NCBI GenBank assembly: GCA_002395155.1
Contig: DGWD01000003.1
Coordinates: 1 to 48,111 of the forward strand
Direction: 5' to 3'
Length of the DNA stretch: 48,111 nt
Source of the DNA: Treponema sp. UBA4267
GTDB lineage: Bacteria > Spirochaetota > Spirochaetia > Treponematales > Treponemataceae
Each line of letters starts with the position of its first letter. The first letter of the stretch is position 1. The translations under genes were made by a program, and so were the position numbers. The notes under the pieces are model-generated. The model was not told the DNA's origin. It made no database searches and saw only the letters and a list, made by a program, of their open reading frames with translations. Below, piece after piece: positions 1 to 7,497 of this stretch.

Positions 1-1
1 G

Positions 2-460
2 CACAATAATTCTCAGCTCATGTGCTTGAGCTTCAACAAGGAGTTTGTATATTCCGCAGAAACTTATTTCTGGAACAAGCCTGAACTGGAGGCCGGATAT
101 TGCGAATGGGCTTTGAACATAATTTTTGCAATCTGTAAGGACCCGACTATGAAGCCATTCTGTCAGGGCTTTGTGAAGGATTTGTATGCCTTTAAGATTT
201 GCGGTGAATTGAAATCTGGTCGTGTGGAAGATGTAAAAACCGCCCGCGAAGATTTTGCCGCACTCAAAAAACTGATTTATGATTATGTTGATTTCTGCGC
301 AGCCGAGCTTGAGCGTAAAGACCTTCTGAATGCATATGATGAAAAGGGCATCTTGAATATGAAGCTTTACACAAAAGAAGACGGCGATCGCCGCGTAAAA
401 GAACTTGAAGAAAAAATCAGGAACTGGTGCGGCGAGGAAGCGTTGAAGAAAGTAATGTAA
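2..460 (+). CDS. Hypothetical protein, 5' end outside window
   Basis: The reading frame is open from the left edge of the window to the stop at 458-460, and the residues before the first ATG at 20 continue the frame, so this is probably the C-terminal part of a longer gene; the ATG at 20 has no Shine-Dalgarno sequence. I do not recognise the family. The visible part is soluble, rich in Lys, Glu, Cys, Trp and Tyr, and looks helical, with a charged coiled-coil-like tail (KELEEKIRNWCGEEALKK). It is followed by a hairpin and T-run that would end the transcript, and it converges on the sigma-factor gene. No function can be assigned from what is visible. Confidence 0.6.
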   Translation, partial: HNNSQLMCLSFNKEFVYSAETYFWNKPELEAGYCEWALNIIFAICKDPTMKPFCQGFVKDLYAFKICGELKSGRVEDVKTAREDFAALKKLIYDYVDFCAAELERKDLLNAYDEKGILNMKLYTKEDGDRRVKELEEKIRNWCGEEALKKVM

Positions 461-472
461 TTGTCTTTCAGC

Positions 473-533
473 GAGGGGAAGATACGCTTCGCTAACGAGG
501 ATTGCAAAACTCGCTTTCCCCTCCTAACTTTTT
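473..533 (+). terminator. Probable intrinsic terminator between convergent genes
   Basis: GAGGGGAA (473-480) pairs with TTCCCCTC (516-523), enclosing a loop that contains further short self-complementary stretches, and a T5 run follows at 529-533. It lies directly after the stop of the first gene and reaches the stop codon of the convergent sigma-factor gene. Confidence 0.5.
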
Positions 534-2235
534 ACAATTTAGAACCTTCCTTCCCAATGCAAATCACCATTGCAGGCACCTTTTCATTTTTCCTTGCATA
601 TTCATTTTTATACCAGCCATTCCAGGCCCCCTGATAAACAAGTGACATAACAAAGGCATCGCCACAAAGTTGATATTTCAATTCCTCAGGCACCTTGTCG
701 CGTAGGTGTTTTGGCGGCTCAACAGGATTTACAAGCAGGGACTCCAGTTCTGTGTGAAAGCTTTTTGCAAAATCAAGAATTGCAAAGTGAAAAATGTTAT
801 AAAAAATATATTCGGCGTCATCATTTTCTAAAACCGGAAGATTCAAGACTTCGGCGGGCTTTGTGGCATCTCCACTCTTCCCCAGCAAATTACACTCCTC
901 ATAACGCTCAATCACATCCTTATCAAAAAACTTTGGTGCAATCAAAGGAATGTCACTTTCTTCCCCGGCATAAAGGGCATAGCAAACCTTAAGAAACTGC
1001 AGATGATCCAGAGGCCAGAACTTGCTGAAGGTAAAGCCAGCTGCAACATCATAAGCATAAAAGCACAAGTCCTCGTGATTTTTATAAGGCCCGGTTGCAA
1101 CTACATGACAACCATTCAGCTTGCAAAGGGAGTGCCCGGTAACATAATCCCAGTTATCTTTGTAATCAAGAGAAGTTTGAAAGCCGTAAGCATAGCCTTG
1201 CCACTTTGCCTGATGCTTAATACTCATAACATCGGGCTTAGAAATCTTCTGAGCTTTTACTTCGCGAACAGCTTCATGAATAATAAAAATTGCCGCAAAC
1301 TGAAGGAGGCTTGCCTGTTGTCTTTCATTCAGCTTTTTATAGCAATCCAGCTGACGGATTTTTTCAAGCCAGGTTTCCAGCAGCCCCCACATTTTCTGAG
1401 CGTGTTTTTCTGCAACTGCTTTATCGTGGTCGTAAGCCTTATCTTTTTCTTCCTGAGTAAAGATGATAAAGCTTGTATAAACCTTATCTCCCTTGCGGGC
1501 CATAAAATCATAAGAAATCAATTCTTCAACAATAGGTTCAATGTAGGCTGCCGAAATCCCAAGGCCCTGTGAAAGTTCTGTAATCGTGAGCGGATTTTTA
1601 TAGGCCATAATTAAAATATTCTGGTGGATGCGGCAGGTCCAGTCATTAACATGAAAAGCCTTGCAGTCATTTTCCATTTCGCCATACATCCAGATATCAA
1701 GCTGCTCCGGCTCGTAACTTTGCTTTTCGAATTTTTCCATTTCTTTTTTCTCCATTTGTGATTTCAGATTCATACGGGCGGTGTTGAGCCTGGATTTTAC
1801 CGTGTTAGTATTTATGTCCAGTTCTACAGCAATTGACTGAAGATTCTGGCCATGAATAAAATGACGAACCAGAACTTCCCGATAATTTTTTGAAAGCTGA
1901 GCGATGAAGCTTCGAACCTTTTCTCTTTCTTCATTTTTGATGAGTTTGTCCAGAGCGGGCTCTTCGCTGCTTTCAAAATCAAAGCGGGGAATTACACCAT
2001 AAGAAATGACAGGCTTTGAATATTTTGAACGAAGAAAATCGTTGAACTTGTGATTCAATATGCCAGTAAGGTAAGCCTGAAGATTTTCGATTTTTTTAGA
2101 CTGCCCGCCCTGCCTGGCAACGATTGCACTTAAAAGAGTTTCGCTTACCAAATCTTCAGCCTGTTCAAAATTATCAGTTTTTTTGACTGCAAGCTTTAAA
2201 AGATATTGGGCGTAATCAAATAAGTCTTCTTTCAT
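532..2235 (-). CDS. ECF-type RNA polymerase sigma factor with ~400-residue C-terminal extension
   Basis: 567 residues. Residues about 1-78 resemble sigma region 2 (helix with EQAEDLVSETLLSAI, then NLQAYLTGILNHKFNDFLRSK) and about 103-160 resemble region 4 (YREVLVRHFIHGQNLQSIA, then a helix-turn-helix ending TVKSRLNTARMNL). An ordinary ECF sigma factor would end near residue 170. Here about 400 more residues follow: a winged-helix-like segment at 204-260 (NPLTITELSQGLGISAAYIE, then a wing-like KGDKVYTSFIIF), a helical part, and an aromatic- and Cys-rich C-terminus. No anti-sigma gene is adjacent, so the extension may be a built-in regulatory or sensing part (inference). Similar long sigma factors occur, as far as I recall, in gut Clostridia and are uncharacterised. 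Start: ATG with AGGAA upstream. Confidence 0.85.
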   Translation of the reverse strand: MKEDLFDYAQYLLKLAVKKTDNFEQAEDLVSETLLSAIVARQGGQSKKIENLQAYLTGILNHKFNDFLRSKYSKPVISYGVIPRFDFESSEEPALDKLIKNEEREKVRSFIAQLSKNYREVLVRHFIHGQNLQSIAVELDINTNTVKSRLNTARMNLKSQMEKKEMEKFEKQSYEPEQLDIWMYGEMENDCKAFHVNDWTCRIHQNILIMAYKNPLTITELSQGLGISAAYIEPIVEELISYDFMARKGDKVYTSFIIFTQEEKDKAYDHDKAVAEKHAQKMWGLLETWLEKIRQLDCYKKLNERQQASLLQFAAIFIIHEAVREVKAQKISKPDVMSIKHQAKWQGYAYGFQTSLDYKDNWDYVTGHSLCKLNGCHVVATGPYKNHEDLCFYAYDVAAGFTFSKFWPLDHLQFLKVCYALYAGEESDIPLIAPKFFDKDVIERYEECNLLGKSGDATKPAEVLNLPVLENDDAEYIFYNIFHFAILDFAKSFHTELESLLVNPVEPPKHLRDKVPEELKYQLCGDAFVMSLVYQGAWNGWYKNEYARKNEKVPAMVICIGKEGSKL

Positions 2236-2286
2236 TTTTTTTCCTGTGATAAGCCGTGCACGCTTTTCATTCTTTTCTCGTATACT

Positions 2287-2292
2287 ATTATA
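2287..2292 (-). promoter_or_regulatory. Candidate -10 box of the sigma-factor gene
   Basis: On the minus strand TATAAT lies about 50 bases before the ATG at 2235. No good TTGACA is seen at 16-18 bases upstream, so recognition by a sigma factor other than the housekeeping one, possibly itself, is open. Confidence 0.35.
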
Positions 2293-2337
2293 GTCGCAAA
2301 ACTGTGGAAATGGGTCGGTGGATAATAAAAAAATTAT

Positions 2338-2505
2338 GGGCGTTCCCCTTCGGGTCGCTATGTTACGGGCTCCGCTTTCGCTCCGGCCTCCTCAGAAACG
2401 CTGCTTTCGCTATGCTCAACCACCGTTTCTTGCGGTGGCTGCTTACAGCACCCTTCACAGCGCTAACGCATTTTTACTTGGGGTGGGGATTGTAGGGTAG
2501 GTGAC
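2338..2505. repeat. GC-rich intergenic hairpin element
   Basis: A GC-rich block inside otherwise AT-rich intergenic DNA, full of short inverted repeats such as CCACCG...CGGTGG (near 2429-2443) and runs of the CGCT/CTCCG kind. It ends with GGGATTGTAGGG, a 12-mer also found at 8800-8811 in a second GC-rich element. Open frames crossing it have no ribosome binding site and read as low-complexity sequence, so it is not treated as coding. Confidence 0.5.
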
Positions 2506-2507
2506 GC

Positions 2508-2912
2508 TTATACTTCCGTCATTTTTACTTCAATATCAGTTCTTGTATTAATCACCGCAATTTGAAAATCATCTTCGTAAATAACTTGTCCTGGTACTTC
2601 GCTGCATTCAGATTTATAAAGCTTGAGCCCATACTTTGCAGCCATGGCTCGGTAAAAAGTCATCTGAGCATAAATATCGTTTCCCTTGGGATTATCCTTA
2701 AACCAGGTTGTTGCACCCTGAGGATTTCCGTCTTTATAAAAAGGAGGAACCGGCAGAACCTTTTCAAAATATTCCCTGTTTTTCCAATATTCTGCTGTCT
2801 CTTCTTCTGTCAGCGTTTTTGAATCAACAAGTTTTCCTATTGCTGTAAAAATTCCCCGAGGCTGCTTTGTGATATATGCAATGTCTGCGGTATGAATTCT
2901 GTAATATTTCAT
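2508..2912 (-). CDS. Conserved hypothetical protein
   Basis: 134 residues, starting at an ATG with AAGGA nine bases upstream. The protein is soluble, without signal peptide or membrane segment, with many aromatic residues (MKYYRIHTADIAYI at the N-terminus, VLPVPPFYKDGNPQGATTWF in the middle, IYEDDFQIAVINT near the end). I know similar proteins only as uncharacterised entries from gut Clostridia, so no function is given. It lies alone between the GC-rich element and a gene-free decayed stretch, on the same strand as the sigma-factor gene but about 270 bases from it, so co-transcription is doubtful. Confidence 0.7.
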   Translation of the reverse strand: MKYYRIHTADIAYITKQPRGIFTAIGKLVDSKTLTEEETAEYWKNREYFEKVLPVPPFYKDGNPQGATTWFKDNPKGNDIYAQMTFYRAMAAKYGLKLYKSECSEVPGQVIYEDDFQIAVINTRTDIEVKMTEV

Positions 2913-3265
2913 GTTATGCTATCCTTATAAGATACCATAACATAAAAACAAAATAATTACACTTTTACTTCAACCACGCGTATTGCAGAGGTATCATCGA
3001 GCCCTGATGCAAGGCTGCAGAACTTGTCCGCGATGCGATGGATGAATATATCCAGAATAATTCGGCATCAAAAAAAAGTTTTGATTCCTGGGAGCCGCTA
3101 TCTCTTGGTGGGCATTCCTAATATCCCTTTTTTAGGAGAGGGGAAGGAAAAAAACTGCCCCCCCTAATATGTAGAACCCAAGCTTATTTTCTTCTATATA
3201 ATATGATTAATATATGAATTAACTTTTTAGAAATAAGCAGTCCATCTGCTAATTGCTTTCCCATT
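2913..3265. other. Gene-free decayed stretch
   Basis: About 350 bases with no intact gene. It contains the antitoxin-like fragment at 3008-3121, a run of seven C at 3158-3164, and very AT-rich sequence up to the end of the radical SAM gene. No promoter-gene pair could be connected to the C run. Confidence 0.55.
3008..3121 (+). pseudogene. Fragment resembling the C-terminus of a ribbon-helix-helix antitoxin
   Basis: After an in-frame TGA at 3005-3007 the frame reads 37 residues to TAA at 3119-3121. It contains AAELVRDAMDEYIQNN, which looks like the second helix of a CopG/RHH-type antitoxin, and then FDSWEPLSLGGHS, the kind of extended tail that such antitoxins use to hold a PIN toxin. There is no start codon or N-terminal beta strand in frame. 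A damaged PIN toxin gene lies 1.2 kb downstream, so both may be remains of one module (inference). Confidence 0.4.
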
Positions 3266-4147
3266 TTAAAATAATTCCGGCTGCAGAGGATTTTTATCCG
3301 GGAACTCTTCTATCCACTTAAAAACAGAATCTGTTCCCAGCTGGATATTATACTGGCGGCAAAGTTTTGCAAGATATGTCATAAGTTCATGTTCGTGTGG
3401 ACTTGAGCACATGTAGGAGTAGCCGAAAGTTTTCTGATAAAGTTCCTTGAGACTTGTGTTGGTTGAGCCAGTCGGAAACTTGCGGTCCAAAGCCGCGTAA
3501 AAATATTCTCTGTTTCCTTCCCTCAGTGTAAGCCCAATTCCAAAACAAATGATTGCGTGAACACCGGCCCGAACACAATAATTAACAATTCCTTCTATAT
3601 TACTTTGTGTATCATTGATAAATGGGAGAAGTGGACTGAACCAGACTACTGTCGGAATACCAGCCTCGCGACAAGCCTGCAAAACTTCAAAACGGCGGCT
3701 AGTAGGGCAAACGCCTGGTTCAATTTTACGGCTGAGTTCGTCGTCTGCGGTGGTGAGTGTCATCTGAACTACAGCTTTGGTTTTATTATTTATGCGGGCA
3801 AGAAGATCCAGGTCTCGTAGTACAAGGTCTGATTTTGTAATTAGAGTTGCACCGAAATTATAGCGGTCAATTATTTCAAGGCAGCGTCTCATAAGGCCCA
3901 GGTCTTTTTCCAGTGGAATGTAAGGGTCGCACATGGAGCCTGTTCCAATCATGCAGCGTTTTCGTTTTTTACGGAGGGCTTCTTCCAAAAGTTCAGGAGC
4001 ATTCTGTTTTACTTCGATATCTTCAAAATCATGAGTAAACTGATAGCACTTACTGCGGGAGTCGCAATAGATACAGCCATGGGAACATCCGCGGTAAATG
4101 TTCATGCTGTGAGGAGTCAGAATTGTTTTTGCGGTTACAAAGTGCAT
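3266..4147 (-). CDS. Radical SAM protein of the SPL-like (Rv2578c/PA0069) type
   Basis: 293 residues when started at the ATG at 4147. The cluster-binding motif CxxxCxxC is at residues 21, 25 and 28 (RGCSHGCIYCDSRS), followed by the usual GTGSMCDPYIPLEKDLGLMRR segment, the TKSDLVLRDLDLL strand-helix, and EPGVCPTSRRFEVLQACREAGIPT, all typical of the small SplB-like radical SAM proteins found outside sporulation. It should bind a 4Fe-4S cluster and cleave SAM; the substrate is unknown. The frame remains open 43 codons further upstream, but that part reads as non-protein-like and overlaps the divergent promoter, so I chose 4147. It stands alone. Confidence 0.85.
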   Translation of the reverse strand: MHFVTAKTILTPHSMNIYRGCSHGCIYCDSRSKCYQFTHDFEDIEVKQNAPELLEEALRKKRKRCMIGTGSMCDPYIPLEKDLGLMRRCLEIIDRYNFGATLITKSDLVLRDLDLLARINNKTKAVVQMTLTTADDELSRKIEPGVCPTSRRFEVLQACREAGIPTVVWFSPLLPFINDTQSNIEGIVNYCVRAGVHAIICFGIGLTLREGNREYFYAALDRKFPTGSTNTSLKELYQKTFGYSYMCSSPHEHELMTYLAKLCRQYNIQLGTDSVFKWIEEFPDKNPLQPELF

Positions 4148-4153
4148 GAGGTT

Positions 4154-4159
4154 ATTATA
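4154..4159 (-). promoter_or_regulatory. TATAAT six bases before ATG (possible leaderless mRNA)
   Basis: On the minus strand TATAAT is followed by only AACCTC and then the ATG at 4147. Transcription would begin at or next to the start codon. The -35 region is poor. A perfect GGCCAC-TG-GTGGCC palindrome at 4183-4196 lies upstream, between this promoter and the one facing the other way. Confidence 0.4.
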
Positions 4160-4207
4160 CCGTTTAAATATGACTTGTGTTAGGCCACTGGTGGCCGGTC
4201 TAAGATG

Positions 4208-4237
4208 TTGGCTAACAAAATTTATCTTGGCTATAAT
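4208..4237 (+). promoter_or_regulatory. Candidate promoter of the PIN-domain gene
   Basis: TTGGCT (4208-4213), an 18-base spacer and a perfect TATAAT (4232-4237), about 70 bases before the ATG at 4306. Confidence 0.5.
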
Positions 4238-4305
4238 AAAAACCTGGATTATATTTTTATCTACAGGGGCTCTCACGACTCTTGAGTTCCTGAAAGGAGG
4301 TTTCT

Positions 4306-4671
4306 ATGTGTGTTGCATCTATTTATGAAGCACGAAGAGATATGTGTGCTATTTCTGCTGTTACCTGGCAGGAATTAAAACGTGGAGTTAGTCGTCTTTC
4401 TGAAGGTAGAAAAAAGAAATATCTTGAATGCTGTCTTGAAAGTTACGAGGAATGTTTTGACGTCATCCCTTACGACAAATTTTCCGCCTCTATTTGCGGT
4501 GAAATTCAGGCCCGAGCTGAAAAAGATGGAAAGCCTCTTCCTAACTACGATTCTCAGATTGCAGCTACAGCTATTTCAAATGGTATGGTGCTTGTAACTC
4601 ACAATACAGCAGATTTTGAACAAATGAAAGAAAATGCCTTCTTGCGGGTGGAAGACTGGTTTAGGGCATAG
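4306..4671 (+). pseudogene. N-terminally truncated PIN-domain (VapC-like) toxin
   Basis: 121 residues that match the body of a VapC-type PIN ribonuclease: AISAVTWQELKRGVSRL (conserved Glu at residue 23), PLPNYDSQIAATAISNG with an acidic Asp, and VLVTHNTADFEQM with the last conserved Asp. The first beta strand with its MxxLLDTN-like motif and catalytic Asp is missing, and no upstream frame supplies it; an in-frame TGA lies five codons before the ATG. Yet the gene has a promoter and a very strong AAAGGAGG five bases before the ATG, so it may still be translated. Without the first Asp the active site should be incomplete. No intact antitoxin gene is adjacent. Confidence 0.65.
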
Positions 4672-4727
4672 CCAAATTACTTTTATGGTTTTATTCTTAA
4701 ATCAAATGCCAAAACAGAGAGGTTGAT

Positions 4728-5345
4728 ATGAAAGTTCTTTTAGTAAATGGAAGTCCACGAGGAAACAGTAACACTTTGCTTGGTCTGCACGAAATGCAGA
4801 AGATTTTTGAAGAGCAGGGAATAGAGACTGAAATTTTCAATATTGGAAATAAAGATATTCGTGGGTGTATTGCCTGTGGTCGTTGTGGTCAGTTGGGAAA
4901 ATGTGTTTTTGATGATGCAGTGAATGAATTTGCTCCTAAGCTTAAAGATGCTGACGGTCTTGTTGTTGGTACTCCTGTTTATTATTCGGCACCAAATGCA
5001 ACTGTTCAGGCTTTTTTACAGAGGCTTTTTTATAGTGCCTCTTTTGATAAAACAATGAAGGTTGGTGCAGGATTTGTTTGTGCCCGCCGTGGAGGAACAA
5101 CTGCTTCTTTTGATGTTTTGAATAAGTATTTTTCAATTAGTGGAATGCCTGTGGCAAGCAGTCAGTACTGGAATAATATCCATGGTGAGGCTCCAGGAGA
5201 AGCAGCTGAAGATTCTGAAGGAATGCAAACTCTTCGTGTCCTTGCCCGCAACATGAGTTTTTTGATTAAATCAATTTCCCTGGGAAAAGAAAAGTTTGGT
5301 CTTCCTGAAAAAGAAGAGCATGCCTGGACAAACTTTATCAGGTAA
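4728..5345 (+). CDS. Flavodoxin-fold NAD(P)H-dependent FMN reductase / iron-sulfur flavoprotein-like
   Basis: 205 residues, preceded by AGAGAGG. The N-terminal NGSPRGNSNT (residues 7-16) is the phosphate-binding loop of the FMN-reductase-like flavodoxin fold. A cysteine cluster at residues 47, 50, 53 and 59 (CIACGRCGQLGKC) follows, and GLVVGTPVYYSAPNATVQAFLQR is the typical second FMN-contact region. The compact cysteine motif resembles that of iron-sulfur flavoproteins, so electron transfer from a pyridine nucleotide or ferredoxin through FMN, possibly with an Fe-S cluster, is likely; the substrate is unknown. Cytoplasmic. It appears monocistronic, with a separately regulated gene after it. 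Confidence 0.85.
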   Translation: MKVLLVNGSPRGNSNTLLGLHEMQKIFEEQGIETEIFNIGNKDIRGCIACGRCGQLGKCVFDDAVNEFAPKLKDADGLVVGTPVYYSAPNATVQAFLQRLFYSASFDKTMKVGAGFVCARRGGTTASFDVLNKYFSISGMPVASSQYWNNIHGEAPGEAAEDSEGMQTLRVLARNMSFLIKSISLGKEKFGLPEKEEHAWTNFIR

Positions 5346-5389
5346 GTTGATGTATGTGGAATGTATAAGAGTGTAATTAAGAATGAAAG

Positions 5390-5435
5390 TTAGTTGTGAC
5401 TAATTTATTTTTGTGTTATTGTTAGATATGTCTAA
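5390..5435 (+). promoter_or_regulatory. Pair of TTAG-N6-CTAA palindromes
   Basis: TTAGTTGTGACTAA at 5390-5403 and TTAGATATGTCTAA at 5422-5435, start-to-start 32 bases. The second covers the start codon of the next gene. The same 14-bp design occurs twice before the operon at 14435. TTAG-N6-CTAA is also the repeating core of DtxR/IdeR iron-repressor boxes (established knowledge), so a metal-dependent repressor site is suggested. Confidence 0.5.
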
Positions 5436-6009
5436 CAAAATATTTAAAAGAACAGTTCTTGCTGTAATCATATTCTGTTCACTTTCGTTTTCTTATGCAA
5501 AAGAAAACTCGACCAATGATTTATCGTTCGGAACTTTTGCTCTTATTCAAAGCAGAAAAAGCGGCGGTGGAATTAATTTTTCATTTCCTATTTATTCATC
5601 TCAAACTGGATTTTTTATTCGGGATGAAATTTCCGCTTCTTTATACTTAGCAAATGATTTTGGAACTGATGGAATGTTAATCTCATTTGGAGATAAGCTT
5701 CACTTTGGAAAAATCATAAAAATAAATGATTTCTCATTTAGAACTTATGGTTATATGAAATGTGAGATAGGTACAAGCAAAGATTGTAACTATCAGTTTT
5801 TCTATGCACCGTTGATTCTGGAATTAGGAGGAGCCGGCGGTTTTGAATTCCTGTTTTTGCAAAATAAAGGCTTTTTTGTAGAATTTGGCGGAGGTGCAGC
5901 AATCGCGAGTTTTGGTGGGAAATCAAATATAGATAAATCTCAGATTGCAAATGGCAATTTCTGCGGCGGTTATGTTTGTATAACAACGGGAATGAAATAT
6001 TATTTCTAA
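5428..6009 (+). CDS. Exported protein, possible small outer-membrane beta-barrel
   Basis: 193 residues from the ATG at 5428; a GTG five codons upstream is also possible. A signal peptide is clear: MSNKIFKRTVLAV, hydrophobic core, then SYA-KE. The mature part alternates polar and hydrophobic residues, is rich in Gly, Phe and Tyr, has repeated strands such as GGGINFSFPI and GFFIRDEISASLYL, and ends in Phe (GMKYYF), all usual for an outer-membrane barrel. No named family is recognised. The start codon lies inside an operator-like palindrome and there is no Shine-Dalgarno sequence, so expression is probably tightly controlled, perhaps by metal (inference). The next gene begins 10 bases after the stop. 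Confidence 0.65.
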   Translation: MSNKIFKRTVLAVIIFCSLSFSYAKENSTNDLSFGTFALIQSRKSGGGINFSFPIYSSQTGFFIRDEISASLYLANDFGTDGMLISFGDKLHFGKIIKINDFSFRTYGYMKCEIGTSKDCNYQFFYAPLILELGGAGGFEFLFLQNKGFFVEFGGGAAIASFGGKSNIDKSQIANGNFCGGYVCITTGMKYYF

Positions 6010-6019
6010 GGGAGTAAAA

Positions 6020-6430
6020 ATGTCCGTAAAGAAACAATTCTTATTTTCATTATTAATTTATATTTTTGTATCATTCGCATTTTCTCAACCAGTAGCTGTT
6101 CGACAGTTATCTACACTTAGTGTTCTTGGTTCAAAATCAGAATCTGAAATTCAATTTACAGTAACTGAGGATGAAGGTGATTCAAAAACTATTACAATCC
6201 TGCCATTTTCCTATAAAGATAAAACTGTGGATCAATTTTCATTCAGTATTAAGAAAAAACAGGATGGAAGTTTCTATGCTAAAAATATTTCTGTTATAGC
6301 AAATAATGGCAAACAAATTACAATTTTAGAAGCTGAATTAATATTTAATTCAGAGCCTGAACTTAGAATTAATTTTAAACCTGGAAAAATGCCATTTCCA
6401 ATTACCTTAATGAAGAGCGAGAAAAAATAA
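6020..6430 (+). CDS. Small exported hypothetical protein
   Basis: 136 residues with a signal peptide (MSVKKQFLFSLLIYIFVSFAFS-QP). The mature part of about 114 residues is predicted from composition to be beta-rich (repeated SEIQFTVTED, KTITILPFSY and FSFSIKKKQDG segments). No cysteine and no lipobox are present, so it should be periplasmic or surface-exposed as a soluble protein. AAGGGAG lies eight bases before the ATG. It sits between the barrel-like gene (10 bases away) and an ATC-hydrolase-like gene that begins directly after its stop, which suggests one operon. I do not recognise the family. Confidence 0.65.
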   Translation: MSVKKQFLFSLLIYIFVSFAFSQPVAVRQLSTLSVLGSKSESEIQFTVTEDEGDSKTITILPFSYKDKTVDQFSFSIKKKQDGSFYAKNISVIANNGKQITILEAELIFNSEPELRINFKPGKMPFPITLMKSEKK

Positions 6431-7087
6431 ATGGAACAGTTCATATTTCGTCATATAAAAAGATACATAAAAAAACATTTTTCATTGGAATACAAAGAAA
6501 TCTGCAGACGACAAAAAGAAATCTTTCCCAAAATGATGTCAAATGCTCCTGATCTTGGAGGAAAAGATAATTCTCTTGCAGGTAATCTTACTATGTTCAT
6601 TATCTTTCTGTCATTTTACGAGGCTACAGATCATCGTCTGGACGGAAACGCGATAGATGAACTTTTGATTGAGGTATATAACTCTATAAGATTTTTAAGT
6701 CCTCTTATGAACATAAATCATAAGATTATATTAAATCCTTTTAGAAAATACCTTTACAAAAGTTATAAAAAATATGCCGATGATGTCAAAAAAAATCAGA
6801 CAGAAGGAAAATGGCTTGAAACCTGGCTCATGCGTGTTAATCCGAATAATACAGATGAAGGCATTGCCTTTACTCTTGTTGGATGTCCTCTCGTTCAGTA
6901 TGCAAAAAAATACGGCTACATGGAAATAATGCCGCACATGTGTAATCTTGATCATCAATATGCAAAGCTCATGCACGCAAAATTAATCCGCACTCATACA
7001 GTTGCAACCGGTTCAGATTCCTGTGATTACTGGTACGTGCCGGATAAAAGCGAAACAGCAATTAATTATACAGGAGTGATTATTTAA
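6431..7087 (+). CDS. L-2-amino-thiazoline-4-carboxylate hydrolase family protein
   Basis: 218 residues. The C-terminal half carries the family pattern: a Cys-containing MCNLDHQYAKLMHAKLIRTHT and then TGSDSCDYWYV, corresponding to the CxxD...RT...GxDxCDF arrangement of ATC-hydrolase-like proteins (PF14196 as I recall it). The named member of the family takes part in cysteine formation from thiazoline, but most relatives have no shown activity, so the substrate is left open. The N-terminal half is helical and cationic. ATG follows the preceding stop immediately (TAA ATG), so it depends on translational coupling. Two more members of the family occur at 7111 and 13643. Confidence 0.75.
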   Translation: MEQFIFRHIKRYIKKHFSLEYKEICRRQKEIFPKMMSNAPDLGGKDNSLAGNLTMFIIFLSFYEATDHRLDGNAIDELLIEVYNSIRFLSPLMNINHKIILNPFRKYLYKSYKKYADDVKKNQTEGKWLETWLMRVNPNNTDEGIAFTLVGCPLVQYAKKYGYMEIMPHMCNLDHQYAKLMHAKLIRTHTVATGSDSCDYWYVPDKSETAINYTGVII

Positions 7088-7110
7088 TTATATATGACAG
7101 GAGCAAAACA

Positions 7111-7497
7111 ATGAAATATACAGGTATGCCATCCGCTATGTGGATGCTTTACAAGAAATCATTTCGAAATCATCTGGTTTCTGATTTAGGTTTCACAGAT
7201 GATGATGCAAACAGAATTTCAAAACAGTCAAAACAAAAGTACAGGGAAATTATTGAGAAACTTCCTGGGTTTGAAAAAGCAGATCGTTTTAAGACAAATA
7301 TCGTCAATTGCGCCATGCTAATTGCTTTCTTGCAATGTATGGACAGACGTCCGACAGTAGAAGAGCTTACACTTTTTTACGAAAATGCAATGACAATGAG
7401 TGAGCTTGGAGGGGCTTCGGATTTTGTCAGAGAGTACACACTGGCATCAGATGGACCATATTGTGACTGCGGATATAAAAGGAGGAATTTGAGATGA
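7111..7497 (+). CDS. ATC-hydrolase family protein with apparent internal deletion
   Basis: 128 residues, good CAGGAG before ATG. The first ~95 residues (MKYTGMPSAMWMLYKKSF to RPTVEELTLFYENAMT) and the last ~30 (SELGGASDFVREYTLASDG, PYCDCGY) look like the two ends of a family member of about 200 residues, but the middle, which normally carries the conserved Cys-Asp segment, is absent. The join lies near 7390-7399 and is in frame. So this is probably a deletion derivative, perhaps inactive, although reading frame, start and spacing are kept. The comparison with the full-length pattern is from memory. The stop overlaps the start of the next gene (ATGA). Confidence 0.65.
   Translation: MKYTGMPSAMWMLYKKSFRNHLVSDLGFTDDDANRISKQSKQKYREIIEKLPGFEKADRFKTNIVNCAMLIAFLQCMDRRPTVEELTLFYENAMTMSELGGASDFVREYTLASDGPYCDCGYKRRNLR

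Noticed and set aside
711..1572. Open frames antisense to the sigma-factor gene
   Set aside because: Shadow frames of a clearly coding sequence on the other strand, without start signals.
2256..2500. Two overlapping plus-strand open frames of 60-79 codons
   Set aside because: They run through the GC-rich hairpin element, lack ribosome binding sites and have low-complexity, non-protein-like translations.
3158..3164. Run of seven C as a third phase-variable tract
   Set aside because: Shorter than the other two and not linked to any promoter or gene in either direction.
4183..4196. GGCCAC-TG-GTGGCC palindrome as a defined operator
   Set aside because: Perfect but short and seen once; no regulator nearby, so mentioned only as context of the promoter.
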